Source of the DNA: Psychrobacter sp. NG254
GTDB lineage: Bacteria > Pseudomonadota > Gammaproteobacteria > Pseudomonadales > Moraxellaceae
Assembly: GCF_015277735.1 (NCBI RefSeq)
Contig: NZ_JADHDA010000004.1
Location: 62,001-126,000 of the forward strand
Length of the DNA stretch: 64,000 bases
Reading direction: 5' to 3'
Shown here: positions 8,445 to 18,038 of the stretch, one piece after another
Position numbering within the stretch: position 1 is the stretch's first letter
Layout of the letters: each line of letters begins with the position of its first letter
The notes under the pieces: generated by a model
What the model was told of the DNA's origin: nothing
What the model saw: the letters and a program-made list of their open reading frames with translations, nothing else
Databases searched by the model: none
Made by a program: the position numbers and the translations under genes

Positions 8445-9719
8445 GTGACCTCTTACCGTCCTGGCATAACCAATATAGTCAGATCCCCTGTGAATCATTC
8501 TACCGCTCAAACTCAAAATCTGGTATCAAAACCATCACACACTCCTCACCAGTCGATCTCATGGATCTTAAAGCTCACGATTGGGCTGATAGGCATGTTT
8601 GCTTTTTTGCAGGTGTATTCTATCCAAGCCGTCTTGCCTGTTTTGATGATGGACTTTTCAGCGACCGAAGTCCAAGCTGGTATGATCGTTGGGGCGACGA
8701 TAATGGCGATTGCTATTATGTCACCATTTTTGGGTATGCTCTCTGATGCAGTAGGGCGCAAACCTTTTATCGTTGGGGCATTATTGTTTTTGGCGATACC
8801 CACGGCTTTAATCGCTCAGAGTCCGAGTATTGGCTGGCTAGGATTATGGCGTTTTATGCAGGGTTTGTCGGTACCTGGTATTACGGTCGTGACGATTGCT
8901 TATATCGGTGAGGAGTTTGAAGGGCGAGCGGTGACCGATCTGATGTCGTTCTATGTGTCGGGCTGCGTCCTCGGTGGTTTCCTTGGTCGGTTTTTGCTTG
9001 GGCATTTACATGAGGTCGTTGGCTGGCGTGCAGGGTATTATGTGATGGCAGTCATGACCCTTATCGGTGCAATATGGGTTTGGAAAATGCTACCCGCATC
9101 GCGGCAGTTTTCTGCCAATCCGGACTTTCGCGCTGCGATACAGACGCTTGGTGAGCACTTGATCAATCGTTACGTCGTGACGGCCTGTCTGCTTGGTGCT
9201 TGTGTGTTGTTTTCACTGGTAGGCTGTTTTACCTTTATCAATCTACATCTGGCCAATACGCCTTATGAGCTGAGCACTGGCGCGCTGGCCAATATTTTTG
9301 CCGTCTACTTAATAGGCGTTGTCATTACGCCACTATCGACCACTTTGTTACGTCGATTTGGATCGGCGCGTACAGTGCGAGTGGCTATTTTTATCTCTAT
9401 GATAGGGGTGTTAATAACACTCGTGACGCCATTGTGGGGCGTGGTGGTAGGGCTGGCCATCATGTCCTCCGGTGTGTTTGTGACTCAAGCGGCGACCATC
9501 AGTTATATCGCTGTTAATGTCAAAAAAGGACGCTCACTGGCATCGGGGTTATATTATCTGGGATATTACACAGGTGGGACGCTAGGAGCATGGCTGTGCG
9601 GTATTGCCTATGCAAAAGGGCAATGGTCGCTGACGGTATGGCTGCTTTTATTTGTGCAGATATTGGCATTGCTCGTTGCCAGTTTTGGTATGGTTAAAAC
9701 AAAATTACGTGCTGCTTGA
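8445..9719 (+). CDS. MFS transporter, YnfM-like
   Basis: A 12-helix major facilitator superfamily permease, 424 residues. TM1 starts near residue 40. The loop 2-3 signature GMLSDAVGRKP near residue 100 and the RFMQGLSVPG segment in TM4 near 140 are clear. Overall it resembles the YnfM/Bcr-type drug:proton antiporters; the substrate is unknown. The frame opens with GTG at 8445, with another GTG at 8490. Neither has a convincing ribosome binding site, and a stop at 8415 rules out anything much further upstream, so the N-terminus is uncertain. It stands alone between divergent and downstream genes. Confidence 0.82.
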   Translation: MTSYRPGITNIVRSPVNHSTAQTQNLVSKPSHTPHQSISWILKLTIGLIGMFAFLQVYSIQAVLPVLMMDFSATEVQAGMIVGATIMAIAIMSPFLGMLSDAVGRKPFIVGALLFLAIPTALIAQSPSIGWLGLWRFMQGLSVPGITVVTIAYIGEEFEGRAVTDLMSFYVSGCVLGGFLGRFLLGHLHEVVGWRAGYYVMAVMTLIGAIWVWKMLPASRQFSANPDFRAAIQTLGEHLINRYVVTACLLGACVLFSLVGCFTFINLHLANTPYELSTGALANIFAVYLIGVVITPLSTTLLRRFGSARTVRVAIFISMIGVLITLVTPLWGVVVGLAIMSSGVFVTQAATISYIAVNVKKGRSLASGLYYLGYYTGGTLGAWLCGIAYAKGQWSLTVWLLLFVQILALLVASFGMVKTKLRAA

Positions 9720-9935
9720 TCGTTAAACTTGCGTATAGTTTTTCTAGTGACTAACTTGTGCTACTTAATGTAAGGCGGCTTTACATGGCACTGATTTTTT
9801 CTTACTATCAATAACGATGTTATTACTATAAAAAGTAAAATAATGAGATGGTTTGATTTTGCATCGGTATTTTTCACTGCTACTTATCATGACTATTTAT
9901 AACTTATAAGCACGACCAACAAGGACGTCAGATCT

Positions 9936-11606
9936 ATGTCAAATATTTACCACAGTGCCCCTTCGGCCTATGATTATCCATTACTTGTAAAGCAATTATT
10001 GAGCCGTGCCAAAACAGTATCGCAAGACCAAGAGATTGTTTATGCGGACAAAAAACGTCTGACTTATAAAGATTTGTTTGAGCGTATCAATCGCTTGGCC
10101 AATGTATTGGCAAGTCTGAATCTTGATGCAGGTGATGTGGTGGCAGTGATGGATTGGGACAGTCATCGCTACCTTGAGTCGTACTTTGCCGTACCAATGT
10201 CAGAGTACGTTTTACAAACCGTCAATATCCGACTATCACCAGAAAAAATCCTCTATACCATCAACCATGCTAAGCCCAAAGTGCTGATGCTCAATTCTGA
10301 GTTTGCGCCACTGGTCAAAGACTATCAGTTTGAAAACTCAAGCATTGAACATATTATCTGGCTTGATGACAACGGTGTCACTGCTGAAGGTATCTTTGGT
10401 AGTAATCAAAGCCGTGTCACAGGCGAGTATGAAGCCTTACTAGAGTCAGCTGGTAGTGATTTTGATTTCCCAGATTTTGATGAAAATACCATCGCTACGA
10501 CTTTTTATACGTCAGGTACGACAGGGGATCCAAAAGGCGTGTTCTTTAGTCACCGCCAGTTGGTATTACACACTTTAGCAGAGGCGGCGACCCTAGGTAT
10601 GCTGCCTGATAAGCAGGGCGTCAGCTATGGCGATGTCTATATGCCGATGACGCCAATGTTCCATGTACATGCATGGGGTTTTCCATTTACGGCGACGATG
10701 GTCGGTCTAAAGCAAGTCTATCCAGGACGTTATGCGCCCGATACGTTGATGGATTTGATCATCAATGAAAAGGTCAGTATCACCCACTGTGTACCAACGA
10801 TTTTGCAAATGGTGCTCAAAGAAGCCAAAGATCGTGACGCCAGTTTCAATGGGCTAAAGATGATCATTGGTGGCTCACGATTGACGGAAGGTCTAGCTAA
10901 AACGGCAATGGCACAAGGTATCGAAGTCTATACAGGTTATGGCATGTCAGAGACTGCACCGCTCATCAGTTTGACCCACTTTAGCTTAGATGAGCCAGAA
11001 ATGACGGAAGAAGAGGATATTGAACGTCGCTGCATGACGGGTCAACCAGTATTGATGGTCGATGCTCAAGTATGGGGCGAGGGCAACAAATCCGTAGGTA
11101 CAGGACCAGACAATACAGGTGAGCTGGTACTACGAGCACCTTGGTTGACCCAAAGCTATCTCAAAAACGACGATGCTGGCAAGGAGCTGTGGGAAAACGG
11201 CTATATGCATACCCAAGATATTGCTTATATACGTCCTGATGGCTATATCAAAATCACGGATCGCCTAAAAGACGTGATTAAATCGGGCGGTGAATGGATA
11301 TCGTCGCTCGAGATTGAGACCATCTTGTCATTGCATCCATCCGTAGCCGACGTATCCGTGATTGGGGTACGTGATAAGCAGTGGGGCGAACGTCCACTCG
11401 CATTGGTAGTGCTAAAGCCTGATGCTAAGGACACCAGTGCTGACGATATCAAAGCACTGGCAGAGAAAGCAGTAGAGCGAGGCATTATTCCTAAATATGG
11501 CGTGCCAAGTCAGTTTAAGTTCGTAGATGAGTTGCCAAAAACTTCCGTTGGCAAGCATGACAAAAAAGCCATGCGTAAAATCTATGCTGATCAGACTGAA
11601 ATATAA
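9936..11606 (+). CDS. Fatty-acyl-CoA synthetase, AMP-binding (AlkK-like)
   Basis: Activates a medium- or long-chain fatty acid to its CoA thioester through an acyl-adenylate. The ANL-superfamily motifs are complete: P-loop YTSGTTGDPKG near residue 190, the TGYGMSETAP block near 330, TQDIAYIRPDGYIKITDRLKD (around 430) and the C-terminal catalytic Lys in TSVGKHDKKAMRK. The length of 556 residues fits the AlkK-type medium-chain group. An AAGGA Shine-Dalgarno sequence precedes the ATG. It is closed by its own terminator, so it is a separate unit from the PrpE-like gene downstream. Confidence 0.88.
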   Translation: MSNIYHSAPSAYDYPLLVKQLLSRAKTVSQDQEIVYADKKRLTYKDLFERINRLANVLASLNLDAGDVVAVMDWDSHRYLESYFAVPMSEYVLQTVNIRLSPEKILYTINHAKPKVLMLNSEFAPLVKDYQFENSSIEHIIWLDDNGVTAEGIFGSNQSRVTGEYEALLESAGSDFDFPDFDENTIATTFYTSGTTGDPKGVFFSHRQLVLHTLAEAATLGMLPDKQGVSYGDVYMPMTPMFHVHAWGFPFTATMVGLKQVYPGRYAPDTLMDLIINEKVSITHCVPTILQMVLKEAKDRDASFNGLKMIIGGSRLTEGLAKTAMAQGIEVYTGYGMSETAPLISLTHFSLDEPEMTEEEDIERRCMTGQPVLMVDAQVWGEGNKSVGTGPDNTGELVLRAPWLTQSYLKNDDAGKELWENGYMHTQDIAYIRPDGYIKITDRLKDVIKSGGEWISSLEIETILSLHPSVADVSVIGVRDKQWGERPLALVVLKPDAKDTSADDIKALAEKAVERGIIPKYGVPSQFKFVDELPKTSVGKHDKKAMRKIYADQTEI

Positions 11607-11713
11607 AACAGTTCGTATTATTGATGATCACAGGATTTTTACTTAAAAATGGGCATCTCATAGCGCATTGCTCGCTTAAGAGTTGACCTTTACCGTTGGC
11701 TCTGCTACATTTT

Positions 11714-11742
11714 AAACCGATACGTTATGTATCGGTTTTTTG
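11714..11742 (+). terminator. Intrinsic terminator after the acyl-CoA synthetase
   Basis: AAACCGATAC (11714-11723), a five-base loop, then GTATCGGTTTTTT (11729-11741). Confidence 0.88.
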
Positions 11743-11927
11743 ACTTCTGGCAAGGATGACCAGTATTTATAAAGGCACTGTCTACTACCATAAAATCAGT
11801 GTAGAGTTAGTAGTGGTAATCGCACACGGATAACGTATAAAGCGAGGCCAATACCTCACCAGCTTATAAATATCTCGATTATAAAATAACATTGCCCCAT
11901 TTCTCGTTTATGCTAAGGACAGCTACT

Positions 11928-13949
11928 ATGAGCGACCATTCCAAATCCCCAGTTTCTACCCAAACGACAGATACACCCACATTTGCTGATATCTATCATG
12001 CGTCGATTACTGACCGAGAGCAGTTTTGGGCTGAGCAAGCAAAACGCATCTATTGGCATAAAGCCCCTGAAAAAATCCTTGATGACAGTAACTTGCCCTT
12101 TACGCAGTGGTTTGTTGGCGGTGAAACCAATCTTTGCTACAACTGCGTCGATCGTCATTTGGCAGACCGTGCAGAGCAAGATGCGTTTGTGTGGGTGTCA
12201 TCAGAGATCAACCAAGAGCTGATAGAGACTTTTCCAGGCGTCACAAATGCATTTACAGACTTGGGCAATAACGTCGAGTTTTATACAGACTATGCCAAGC
12301 GTCGTCTGACTTATAATGACCTATATAAAGAAGTGAATTATTTTGCGGATGTACTACAACGTCATGGCATCCAAACCGGTGATCGTGTGGTTATCTATAT
12401 GCCGATGATTTTAGAAGCGGCATATGCGATGCTGGCGTGTGCGCGTATCGGTGCGGTACATTCTGTTGTCTTTGGTGGATTTGCTGCCCACAACTTGGCC
12501 ATTCGTATGGATGATGCCGAGGCAAAAATGGTCATCACAGTGGATGCAGGATTACGCGGCGGTAAAGTCGTCAATTATAAAAGCTTAGTCAACCAAGGTG
12601 TTGAGCAAGCCACCATAAAACCTGATCACGTATTGGTCATCAATCGCGGTATCTTACCGTTTGAGGCACAAGCAATCGATGTTGATTATGCCACTGAACG
12701 CCGACTCAGCTGTGAGGCACAGGCGATAGTAGAGCCCGTTTGGCTTGAGTCCAATACTCCCTCTTATTTACTGTACACCTCTGGTACGACTGGCACACCA
12801 AAAGGGGTGCAACGTGATACCGGTGGCCATGCGGTGGCCCTGACGACATCGATAGACTATGTCTATGACGGCAAAGCGGGCGAGACGTTTTGGGCAATAT
12901 CAGATATTGGCTGGGCAGTTGGCCACTCTTACACCATTTATGCGCCATTACTGGCTGGCATGACCAGTGTTATGTATGAAGGATTACCGCACTCACCAAA
13001 CCCAGGTATCTGGTGGCGTATTGTTGAGGCCAATAAAGTCAATATCTTGTTTACGGCCCCGACAGGTGTGCGTATGCTTAAAAAGCAAGATGAGAGCTGG
13101 ATGACGCGCTACGATGTCTCTAGCGTTAAGTCGTTCTTTTTGGCAGGTGAGCCGTTAGATGAGTCAACGGCCAGTTGGCTGACTCAGCATCTAGGCGTGC
13201 CAATTTTGGATCACTATTGGCAAACTGAATCTGGCTGGCCCATCCTCAGTCATACGCCAAAATTCAATCATAAACCGCACAAGCAAGGATCGCCTGGTTA
13301 TCCCATGTATGGCTATGAGGCACATGTCATCAATGAAGAGACGGGTGAACTTTGCAAGGCGGGTGAAAAAGGGTTACTTGCGATCAAAGCACCACTGCCG
13401 CCTGGTTGTCTCACCACAGTGTGGCGTAATGACGAGCGTTTTGTCAGCAGTTATTTTGGTTTGTTTGATGGTCAGCAGTACTCAACTTCAGACTATGCGG
13501 TGACCGATGAAGAGGGTTATTTTTATATCTTAGGGCGTACGGATGACGTGATAAACGTCGCAGGTCATCGAATAGGCACGCAAGAGATTGAAGAGGCCAT
13601 CAGTATGCATCCAGAGATGGCAGAGTGTGCTGTGGTAGGGATTCAAGACGAGCTAAAAGGTGAGTTGCCTATTGCATTCTGCGTCCTAAAGGATCAGACA
13701 AAAATTGAAACTACCGAAAACCGCTTCCGTATTGAGCAGCAAGTCATCGGCGCTGTTGTCAAATCTTTGGGCGGCATTGCCCGACCTGCTGCTATTTATT
13801 TCCCTCAGGCACTGCCAAAGACACGCTCGGGTAAAATCCTACGTCGCTCAATTCGTGCGCTAGCGGAAGACCAGCCAGCAGGAGACATGTCAACGCTTGA
13901 TAATCCCTCGGCCATCGATGCGATCAAGCAAGCAATGAAGGACTATTGA
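11928..13949 (+). CDS. prpE: Propionyl-CoA synthetase-type acyl-CoA ligase (PrpE-like)
   Basis: Activates a short-chain acid, probably propionate or a similar acid, to CoA via an acyl-adenylate. Motifs visible: FGGFAAHNLAIRMDDA (typical of PrpE/Acs), the P-loop YTSGTTGTPKGVQRD, WAVGHSYTIYAPL, DHYWQTESGWP and the C-terminal SGKILRR Lys whose acetylation controls these enzymes in other bacteria. An in-frame ATG at 11892 exists, but AAGGA lies eight bases before the ATG at 11928, which gives about 673 residues. The N-terminus is roughly 40 residues longer than in E. coli PrpE. Its position before the valine genes suggests it handles branched or C3 acids, which is inference. Confidence 0.85.
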   Translation: MSDHSKSPVSTQTTDTPTFADIYHASITDREQFWAEQAKRIYWHKAPEKILDDSNLPFTQWFVGGETNLCYNCVDRHLADRAEQDAFVWVSSEINQELIETFPGVTNAFTDLGNNVEFYTDYAKRRLTYNDLYKEVNYFADVLQRHGIQTGDRVVIYMPMILEAAYAMLACARIGAVHSVVFGGFAAHNLAIRMDDAEAKMVITVDAGLRGGKVVNYKSLVNQGVEQATIKPDHVLVINRGILPFEAQAIDVDYATERRLSCEAQAIVEPVWLESNTPSYLLYTSGTTGTPKGVQRDTGGHAVALTTSIDYVYDGKAGETFWAISDIGWAVGHSYTIYAPLLAGMTSVMYEGLPHSPNPGIWWRIVEANKVNILFTAPTGVRMLKKQDESWMTRYDVSSVKSFFLAGEPLDESTASWLTQHLGVPILDHYWQTESGWPILSHTPKFNHKPHKQGSPGYPMYGYEAHVINEETGELCKAGEKGLLAIKAPLPPGCLTTVWRNDERFVSSYFGLFDGQQYSTSDYAVTDEEGYFYILGRTDDVINVAGHRIGTQEIEEAISMHPEMAECAVVGIQDELKGELPIAFCVLKDQTKIETTENRFRIEQQVIGAVVKSLGGIARPAAIYFPQALPKTRSGKILRRSIRALAEDQPAGDMSTLDNPSAIDAIKQAMKDY

Positions 13950-14297
13950 TTGGCACAATGTATCGATCTATAAGCCAATCATCTATAAGTCAGCAATGAT
14001 CGTTATTTCACATAACAAATAGATTTATTTTATAAAAGCCCATGAGTAATCATGGGCTTTTTTGGTTTTATGAGTCAACCAGAATATGGTTTATAAAAAT
14101 ACGTTTATATAAAAGTTTGATAAAGCGCTTGACCGTAAAAATGATTTATTGTTATAGTCAATAACGATACAAAATAAATCATTTTAAAATTCAGTTTTTA
14201 ACAATGTTTTATAGACAAACACTCATCGCTTTTATTTTTCCAATAAATATCTAGGTGCCGTCACACGGTAGTCTTGCAAAAAAGATAAGGATATCTT
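13950..14297 (+). other. Intergenic region upstream of mmsA, 348 bp
   Basis: Holds the terminator of the PrpE-like gene (14034-14063), then about 230 AT-rich bases that should contain the promoter of the valine operon. An AAGGATATCTT sequence precedes the mmsA ATG. No operator with a clear consensus was recognised. Confidence 0.55.
14034..14063 (+). terminator. Intrinsic terminator after the PrpE-like gene
   Basis: AAAAGCCCATGA pairs with TCATGGGCTTTT around a four-base loop and is followed by Ts. Confidence 0.9.
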
Positions 14298-15782
14298 ATG
14301 CACCACGTTCAACAGCTCATCAATGGTCAGTTCGTACAGTCAAACACCGACGAATGGATTGATATCACCGATCCTGCGACGCAAGAAGTCATTGCTAAAG
14401 TTCCGCAAACTACCAATGATGAGATTAACCAAGCAGTCGCAGCTGCACAGACTGCGTTTGAGACATGGCGCAAAACGCCAATCACCACGCGTGCGCGTAT
14501 CTTTTTAAAGTATCAGTCTCTGATTCGTGATCATATGGATGAGCTGGCAGAAATCTTGACCGCAGAGCAAGGCAAGACGATTGCTGATGCGCGCGGTGAT
14601 GTGTTCCGTGGTCTAGAAGTGGTCGAACACGCCGCTGGTATCGCCAATCTGCAAATCGGCGACTTTGTAGAAAACGTTGCGTCAGGTGTCGATACTTATA
14701 GCATTTGGCAGCCACTCGGCGTTTGCGCTGGTATCACACCCTTTAACTTCCCAGCGATGATTCCTTTGTGGATGTTCCCAATGGCGATTGCTACGGGTAA
14801 TACATTTATCCTAAAACCGTCTGAACAGGATCCGATGGTGACTATGCGTCTGGTAGAGCTAGCGATTGAAGCGGGCGTACCAGAAGGCGTGCTAAACGTC
14901 GTACATGGTGGCAAAGCAACCGTCGATGCTATCTGTGACCATCCAGATATCAAAGCCGTCTCTTTTGTGGGCTCTACTCATGTAGGCAAACACGTCTATG
15001 AGCGTGCCAGCCAATCAGGTAAGCGTGCACAGTGTATGATGGGCGCGAAAAACCATGGCGTTATCCTACCAGATGCCAATAAAGAGCAAACGCTAAATCA
15101 GCTAGCAGGCGCAGCATTTGGTGCAGCTGGTCAACGCTGTATGGCGCTGTCGGTCGTCGTACTAGTAGGCGCAGCAGGTGAGTGGATTGATGAGATTAAA
15201 GCCAAAGCAGAAAGCTTAGTGGTCTCAGCTGGCAAAAATGACAAGGATTTGGGCCCATTGATTTCGCCTGTGGCAAAAGCCCGTGTCGAGCACTTGATTG
15301 GGACTGGGGTAGAAGAGGGTGCGAGCTTGATTTTAGATGGTCGCGGCATTACCGTCGAAGGGTTCGAGAAAGGTAACTTCGTTGGCCCAACTATCTTTGA
15401 TAACGTCACAAGCGACATGCAAATCTACCAACAAGAAATCTTTGGCCCAGTACTGTGTATCATGCGTGCTGCGAGCTTAGATGAAGCGATTGCACTACTG
15501 AACGCCAACCCACATGGCAATGGCACCGCGATATTTACCCAGTCAGGCGCAGCCGCACATAAGTTCCAGCAAGACATTCAAGTCGGTCAAATTGGTATTA
15601 ACTTGCCAATCCCTGTGCCACTACCTATGTTCTCATTCTCAGGGTCACGTGGCAGTAAACTTGGTGACCTAGGTCCTTATGGCAAGCAAGCGGTGCAGTT
15701 CTATACTCAGACAAAGACTGTGACGGCACGTTGGTTTGATGATGAAGCGAGCCGCGGTGTTAATACGACGATTTCAATTTAA
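14298..15782 (+). CDS. mmsA: CoA-acylating methylmalonate-semialdehyde dehydrogenase
   Basis: Converts methylmalonate semialdehyde (valine route) or malonate semialdehyde, NAD+ and CoA to propionyl- or acetyl-CoA. This is an ALDH-fold protein of 494 residues with TPFNFP near 147, FVGSTHVGK near 223 and the catalytic Cys281 in GQRCMA. The general-base Glu of ordinary ALDHs is replaced (the segment reads CMMGAKNH), which is the known signature of this CoA-dependent subfamily. It is first in a five-gene plus-strand run ending with mmsB, the classical partner enzyme. A 225-bp spacer with a long hairpin separates it from the next gene. Confidence 0.94.
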   Translation: MHHVQQLINGQFVQSNTDEWIDITDPATQEVIAKVPQTTNDEINQAVAAAQTAFETWRKTPITTRARIFLKYQSLIRDHMDELAEILTAEQGKTIADARGDVFRGLEVVEHAAGIANLQIGDFVENVASGVDTYSIWQPLGVCAGITPFNFPAMIPLWMFPMAIATGNTFILKPSEQDPMVTMRLVELAIEAGVPEGVLNVVHGGKATVDAICDHPDIKAVSFVGSTHVGKHVYERASQSGKRAQCMMGAKNHGVILPDANKEQTLNQLAGAAFGAAGQRCMALSVVVLVGAAGEWIDEIKAKAESLVVSAGKNDKDLGPLISPVAKARVEHLIGTGVEEGASLILDGRGITVEGFEKGNFVGPTIFDNVTSDMQIYQQEIFGPVLCIMRAASLDEAIALLNANPHGNGTAIFTQSGAAAHKFQQDIQVGQIGINLPIPVPLPMFSFSGSRGSKLGDLGPYGKQAVQFYTQTKTVTARWFDDEASRGVNTTISI

Positions 15783-15829
15783 TCGTCAGCTCACTGTATT
15801 TTCGGTATGATGCGTTGTGCTTACGCTGA

Positions 15830-15888
15830 CGGCATAACGTTAAGATGAGTTGCGGTACCACTAAACGCACTTTATTATCGTTATGCCG
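15830..15888. repeat. 10-bp inverted repeat between mmsA and the acyl-CoA dehydrogenase gene
   Basis: CGGCATAACG (15830-15839) is perfectly repeated inverted as CGTTATGCCG (15879-15888), with 39 bases between. No T run follows, so it is not a standard terminator. It could be an RNA processing or attenuation structure, or the remains of a small repeat. Confidence 0.5.
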
Positions 15889-16007
15889 CTATTATATGGC
15901 ACTCTTGTCTCATAAAATTACTTACCAATACTCTTATGAGCGCTTGTATTAAAGCTTCTCTGAAAGACAAGACCCTCTATTTGATCTAAAAGAACAAGGA
16001 TGACCCG

Positions 16008-17168
16008 ATGGATTTTTCATTGACCGATGACCAAGTCGCCTTTCGCCAAACGGCCCGTCAGTTTGCGCAAAAAGAGCTCAAGCCAAACGCTGCTGAATGG
16101 GATCGCAACTCGCACTTCCCAGTAGATGTGATCAAAAAATCTGGTGAGCTTGGATTTTTAGGGCTGTATGCCAATCCAGAATATGACGGCTTAGGCTTAC
16201 CAAGACTCGACTCAGCAATGGTATTTGAAGAGCTGGCATGGGGCGATACGGCTGTGGCCGCTTATATGAGCATTCATAATATGGCGGCATGGATGATTGG
16301 TGAGTATGGTAGCGATACCTTATGTAAAAAGTATTTGTCTAATATGGTTAGCGGTGAGTGGCTGGGCAGTTACTGTCTCACAGAACCGAATGCAGGATCA
16401 GATGCCGCATCATTACGCACCAAGGCGGATAAGCAAGGCGATTATTATGTGCTGAATGGTGAAAAAACCTTTATTTCAGGCGCAGGCTCAACCGATGTAT
16501 TGGTGGTCATGGCGCGTACTGGCGCGGCAGGGCCAAAAGGCGTATCCGCTTTTGTGGTAGATGCCAATAGTGCTGGCATCGAATATGGTAAAAACGAGCA
16601 TAAAATGGGCTGGAAAGCACAGCCAACACGGACAATTAGTTTTAAAGATGTAAAAGTACCAGTAGAAAACTTGATAGGTGAGGAAGGCCAAGGCTTTCGT
16701 ATCGCTATGAAAGGGTTAGATGGTGGTCGTATTAATATCGGTATTTGTGCGGTAGGAACGGCACAATCTGCATTAGAGACGGCAACCAGTTACGTACAAG
16801 AGCGTAGTCAGTTTGGTAGCCCAATTGCTAGCTTACAGTCAGTACAGTTTAAACTTGCTGATATGCTGACTCAGACTATTGCCGCGCGCCAAATGCTGTA
16901 TCTAGCAGCTGACAAAGTCGACAATAATGATGGACAAGCGTCTACCTATTGCGCAATGGCAAAACGTCTATCTACGGATCTTTGTTTCGATGTTGCTAAT
17001 GAAGCCCTACAGTTGCACGGCGGCTATGGTTATTTAAATGAGTATCCACTTGAGCGCCACGTACGAGACTTACGTGTCCATCAAATCTTGGAAGGCACTA
17101 ATGAGATCATGCGAGTGATTATTTCACGTCAAGTTTTACAGGATGAAGGGTTAAGTCAACTGCGCTAA
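16008..17168 (+). CDS. Acyl-CoA dehydrogenase, probably isobutyryl-CoA dehydrogenase
   Basis: FAD enzyme that oxidises a short branched acyl-CoA (likely isobutyryl-CoA to methacrylyl-CoA), passing electrons to ETF. It is a normal 386 residues. It has the N-terminal helical domain, the YCLTEPNAGSDA flavin/substrate block near 122, WKAQPTRTISF near 200 and the C-terminal QILEGTNEIMR with the expected catalytic Glu. An AAGGATGACCCG ribosome site precedes the ATG. Specificity is inferred from its place between mmsA and the HIBYL-CoA hydrolase gene; close relatives act on isovaleryl- or butyryl-CoA. Confidence 0.9.
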   Translation: MDFSLTDDQVAFRQTARQFAQKELKPNAAEWDRNSHFPVDVIKKSGELGFLGLYANPEYDGLGLPRLDSAMVFEELAWGDTAVAAYMSIHNMAAWMIGEYGSDTLCKKYLSNMVSGEWLGSYCLTEPNAGSDAASLRTKADKQGDYYVLNGEKTFISGAGSTDVLVVMARTGAAGPKGVSAFVVDANSAGIEYGKNEHKMGWKAQPTRTISFKDVKVPVENLIGEEGQGFRIAMKGLDGGRINIGICAVGTAQSALETATSYVQERSQFGSPIASLQSVQFKLADMLTQTIAARQMLYLAADKVDNNDGQASTYCAMAKRLSTDLCFDVANEALQLHGGYGYLNEYPLERHVRDLRVHQILEGTNEIMRVIISRQVLQDEGLSQLR

Positions 17169-17200
17169 TTTATCTTGATTTACTGAAACAAGGATGTTTT

Positions 17201-17983
17201 ATGACAGATTATACCAATCTAAAGCTATCAATTGATGGCCATACCGCAACATTGACGTTGAACAACCCGCCTGCGCATACGTGGACGATGGACAGTTTGC
17301 ATGCGCTTAAGCAGCTCATCACAGATCTCAATGCCAATGACGATATCTATGCGTTAATCGTGCATGGAGATGGCGAAAAATTCTTTTCAGCCGGTGCAGA
17401 TTTAAACAACTTCTCAGACGGTGACAAAGGTCGCGCAATAAGCATGGCAATTGCATTTGGTGAGGCGTTTGAAGCATTGTCTGCCTATCGTGGTGTCAGT
17501 ATTGCAGTTATCAATGGCTACGCGATGGGCGGCGGATTAGAATGTGCGCTTGCATGTGATATCCGTATCGCAGAAGATCACGCACAGATGGCATTGCCAG
17601 AGACAGGCGTTGGGTTACTGCCATGTGCTGGCGGCACACAGAACCTAGCTATGTTAGTAGGAGAGGGTTGGGCTAAGCGCATGATACTGTGCGGTGAGCG
17701 TGTTAATGCAGATACGGCATTGCGTATCGGTCTGGTTGAAGAGGTCGCGTCAAAAGGTGAAGGGTTGCAAATCGCTCAGGCCTTAGCAGAGAAAGTCGCT
17801 AAGCAATCACCCGTTGCCGTCAGTTATTCTAAAAAGCTTATCCAAGCGGCTAGACACACCCCGCCTGCACAAAATCTCATACATGAGCGTGAAGCTTTCG
17901 TGAAATTGTTTGACACGATGGATCAGCGCGAAGGGGTACAAGCCTTTTTAGATAAGCGTAAACCCAGTTGGCAAAATAAATAA
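17201..17983 (+). CDS. Enoyl-CoA hydratase / isomerase family protein
   Basis: Crotonase-fold protein of 260 residues. In the valine pathway it would hydrate methacrylyl-CoA to 3-hydroxyisobutyryl-CoA. The oxyanion-hole segment FSAGADLNNF near 66 and the block GYAMGGGLECALACD near 108 followed by LPETGVGLLPCAGGTQ near 132 are present; the Glu positions match hydratases. AAGGATG lies ahead of the ATG. It follows the acyl-CoA dehydrogenase gene after 32 bp, so they are co-transcribed. The exact substrate is inferred from context. Confidence 0.88.
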   Translation: MTDYTNLKLSIDGHTATLTLNNPPAHTWTMDSLHALKQLITDLNANDDIYALIVHGDGEKFFSAGADLNNFSDGDKGRAISMAIAFGEAFEALSAYRGVSIAVINGYAMGGGLECALACDIRIAEDHAQMALPETGVGLLPCAGGTQNLAMLVGEGWAKRMILCGERVNADTALRIGLVEEVASKGEGLQIAQALAEKVAKQSPVAVSYSKKLIQAARHTPPAQNLIHEREAFVKLFDTMDQREGVQAFLDKRKPSWQNK

Positions 17984-18038
17984 GCCGCGATAAAAACACT
18001 TTAGCCATCTTTATTATTTAATTTTGTAGGTCACTTTT

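Noticed and set aside
8414..8746. Plus-strand 110-codon frame overlapping the start of the MFS gene
   Set aside because: It has no family similarity and lies in another frame of the clear MFS coding region.
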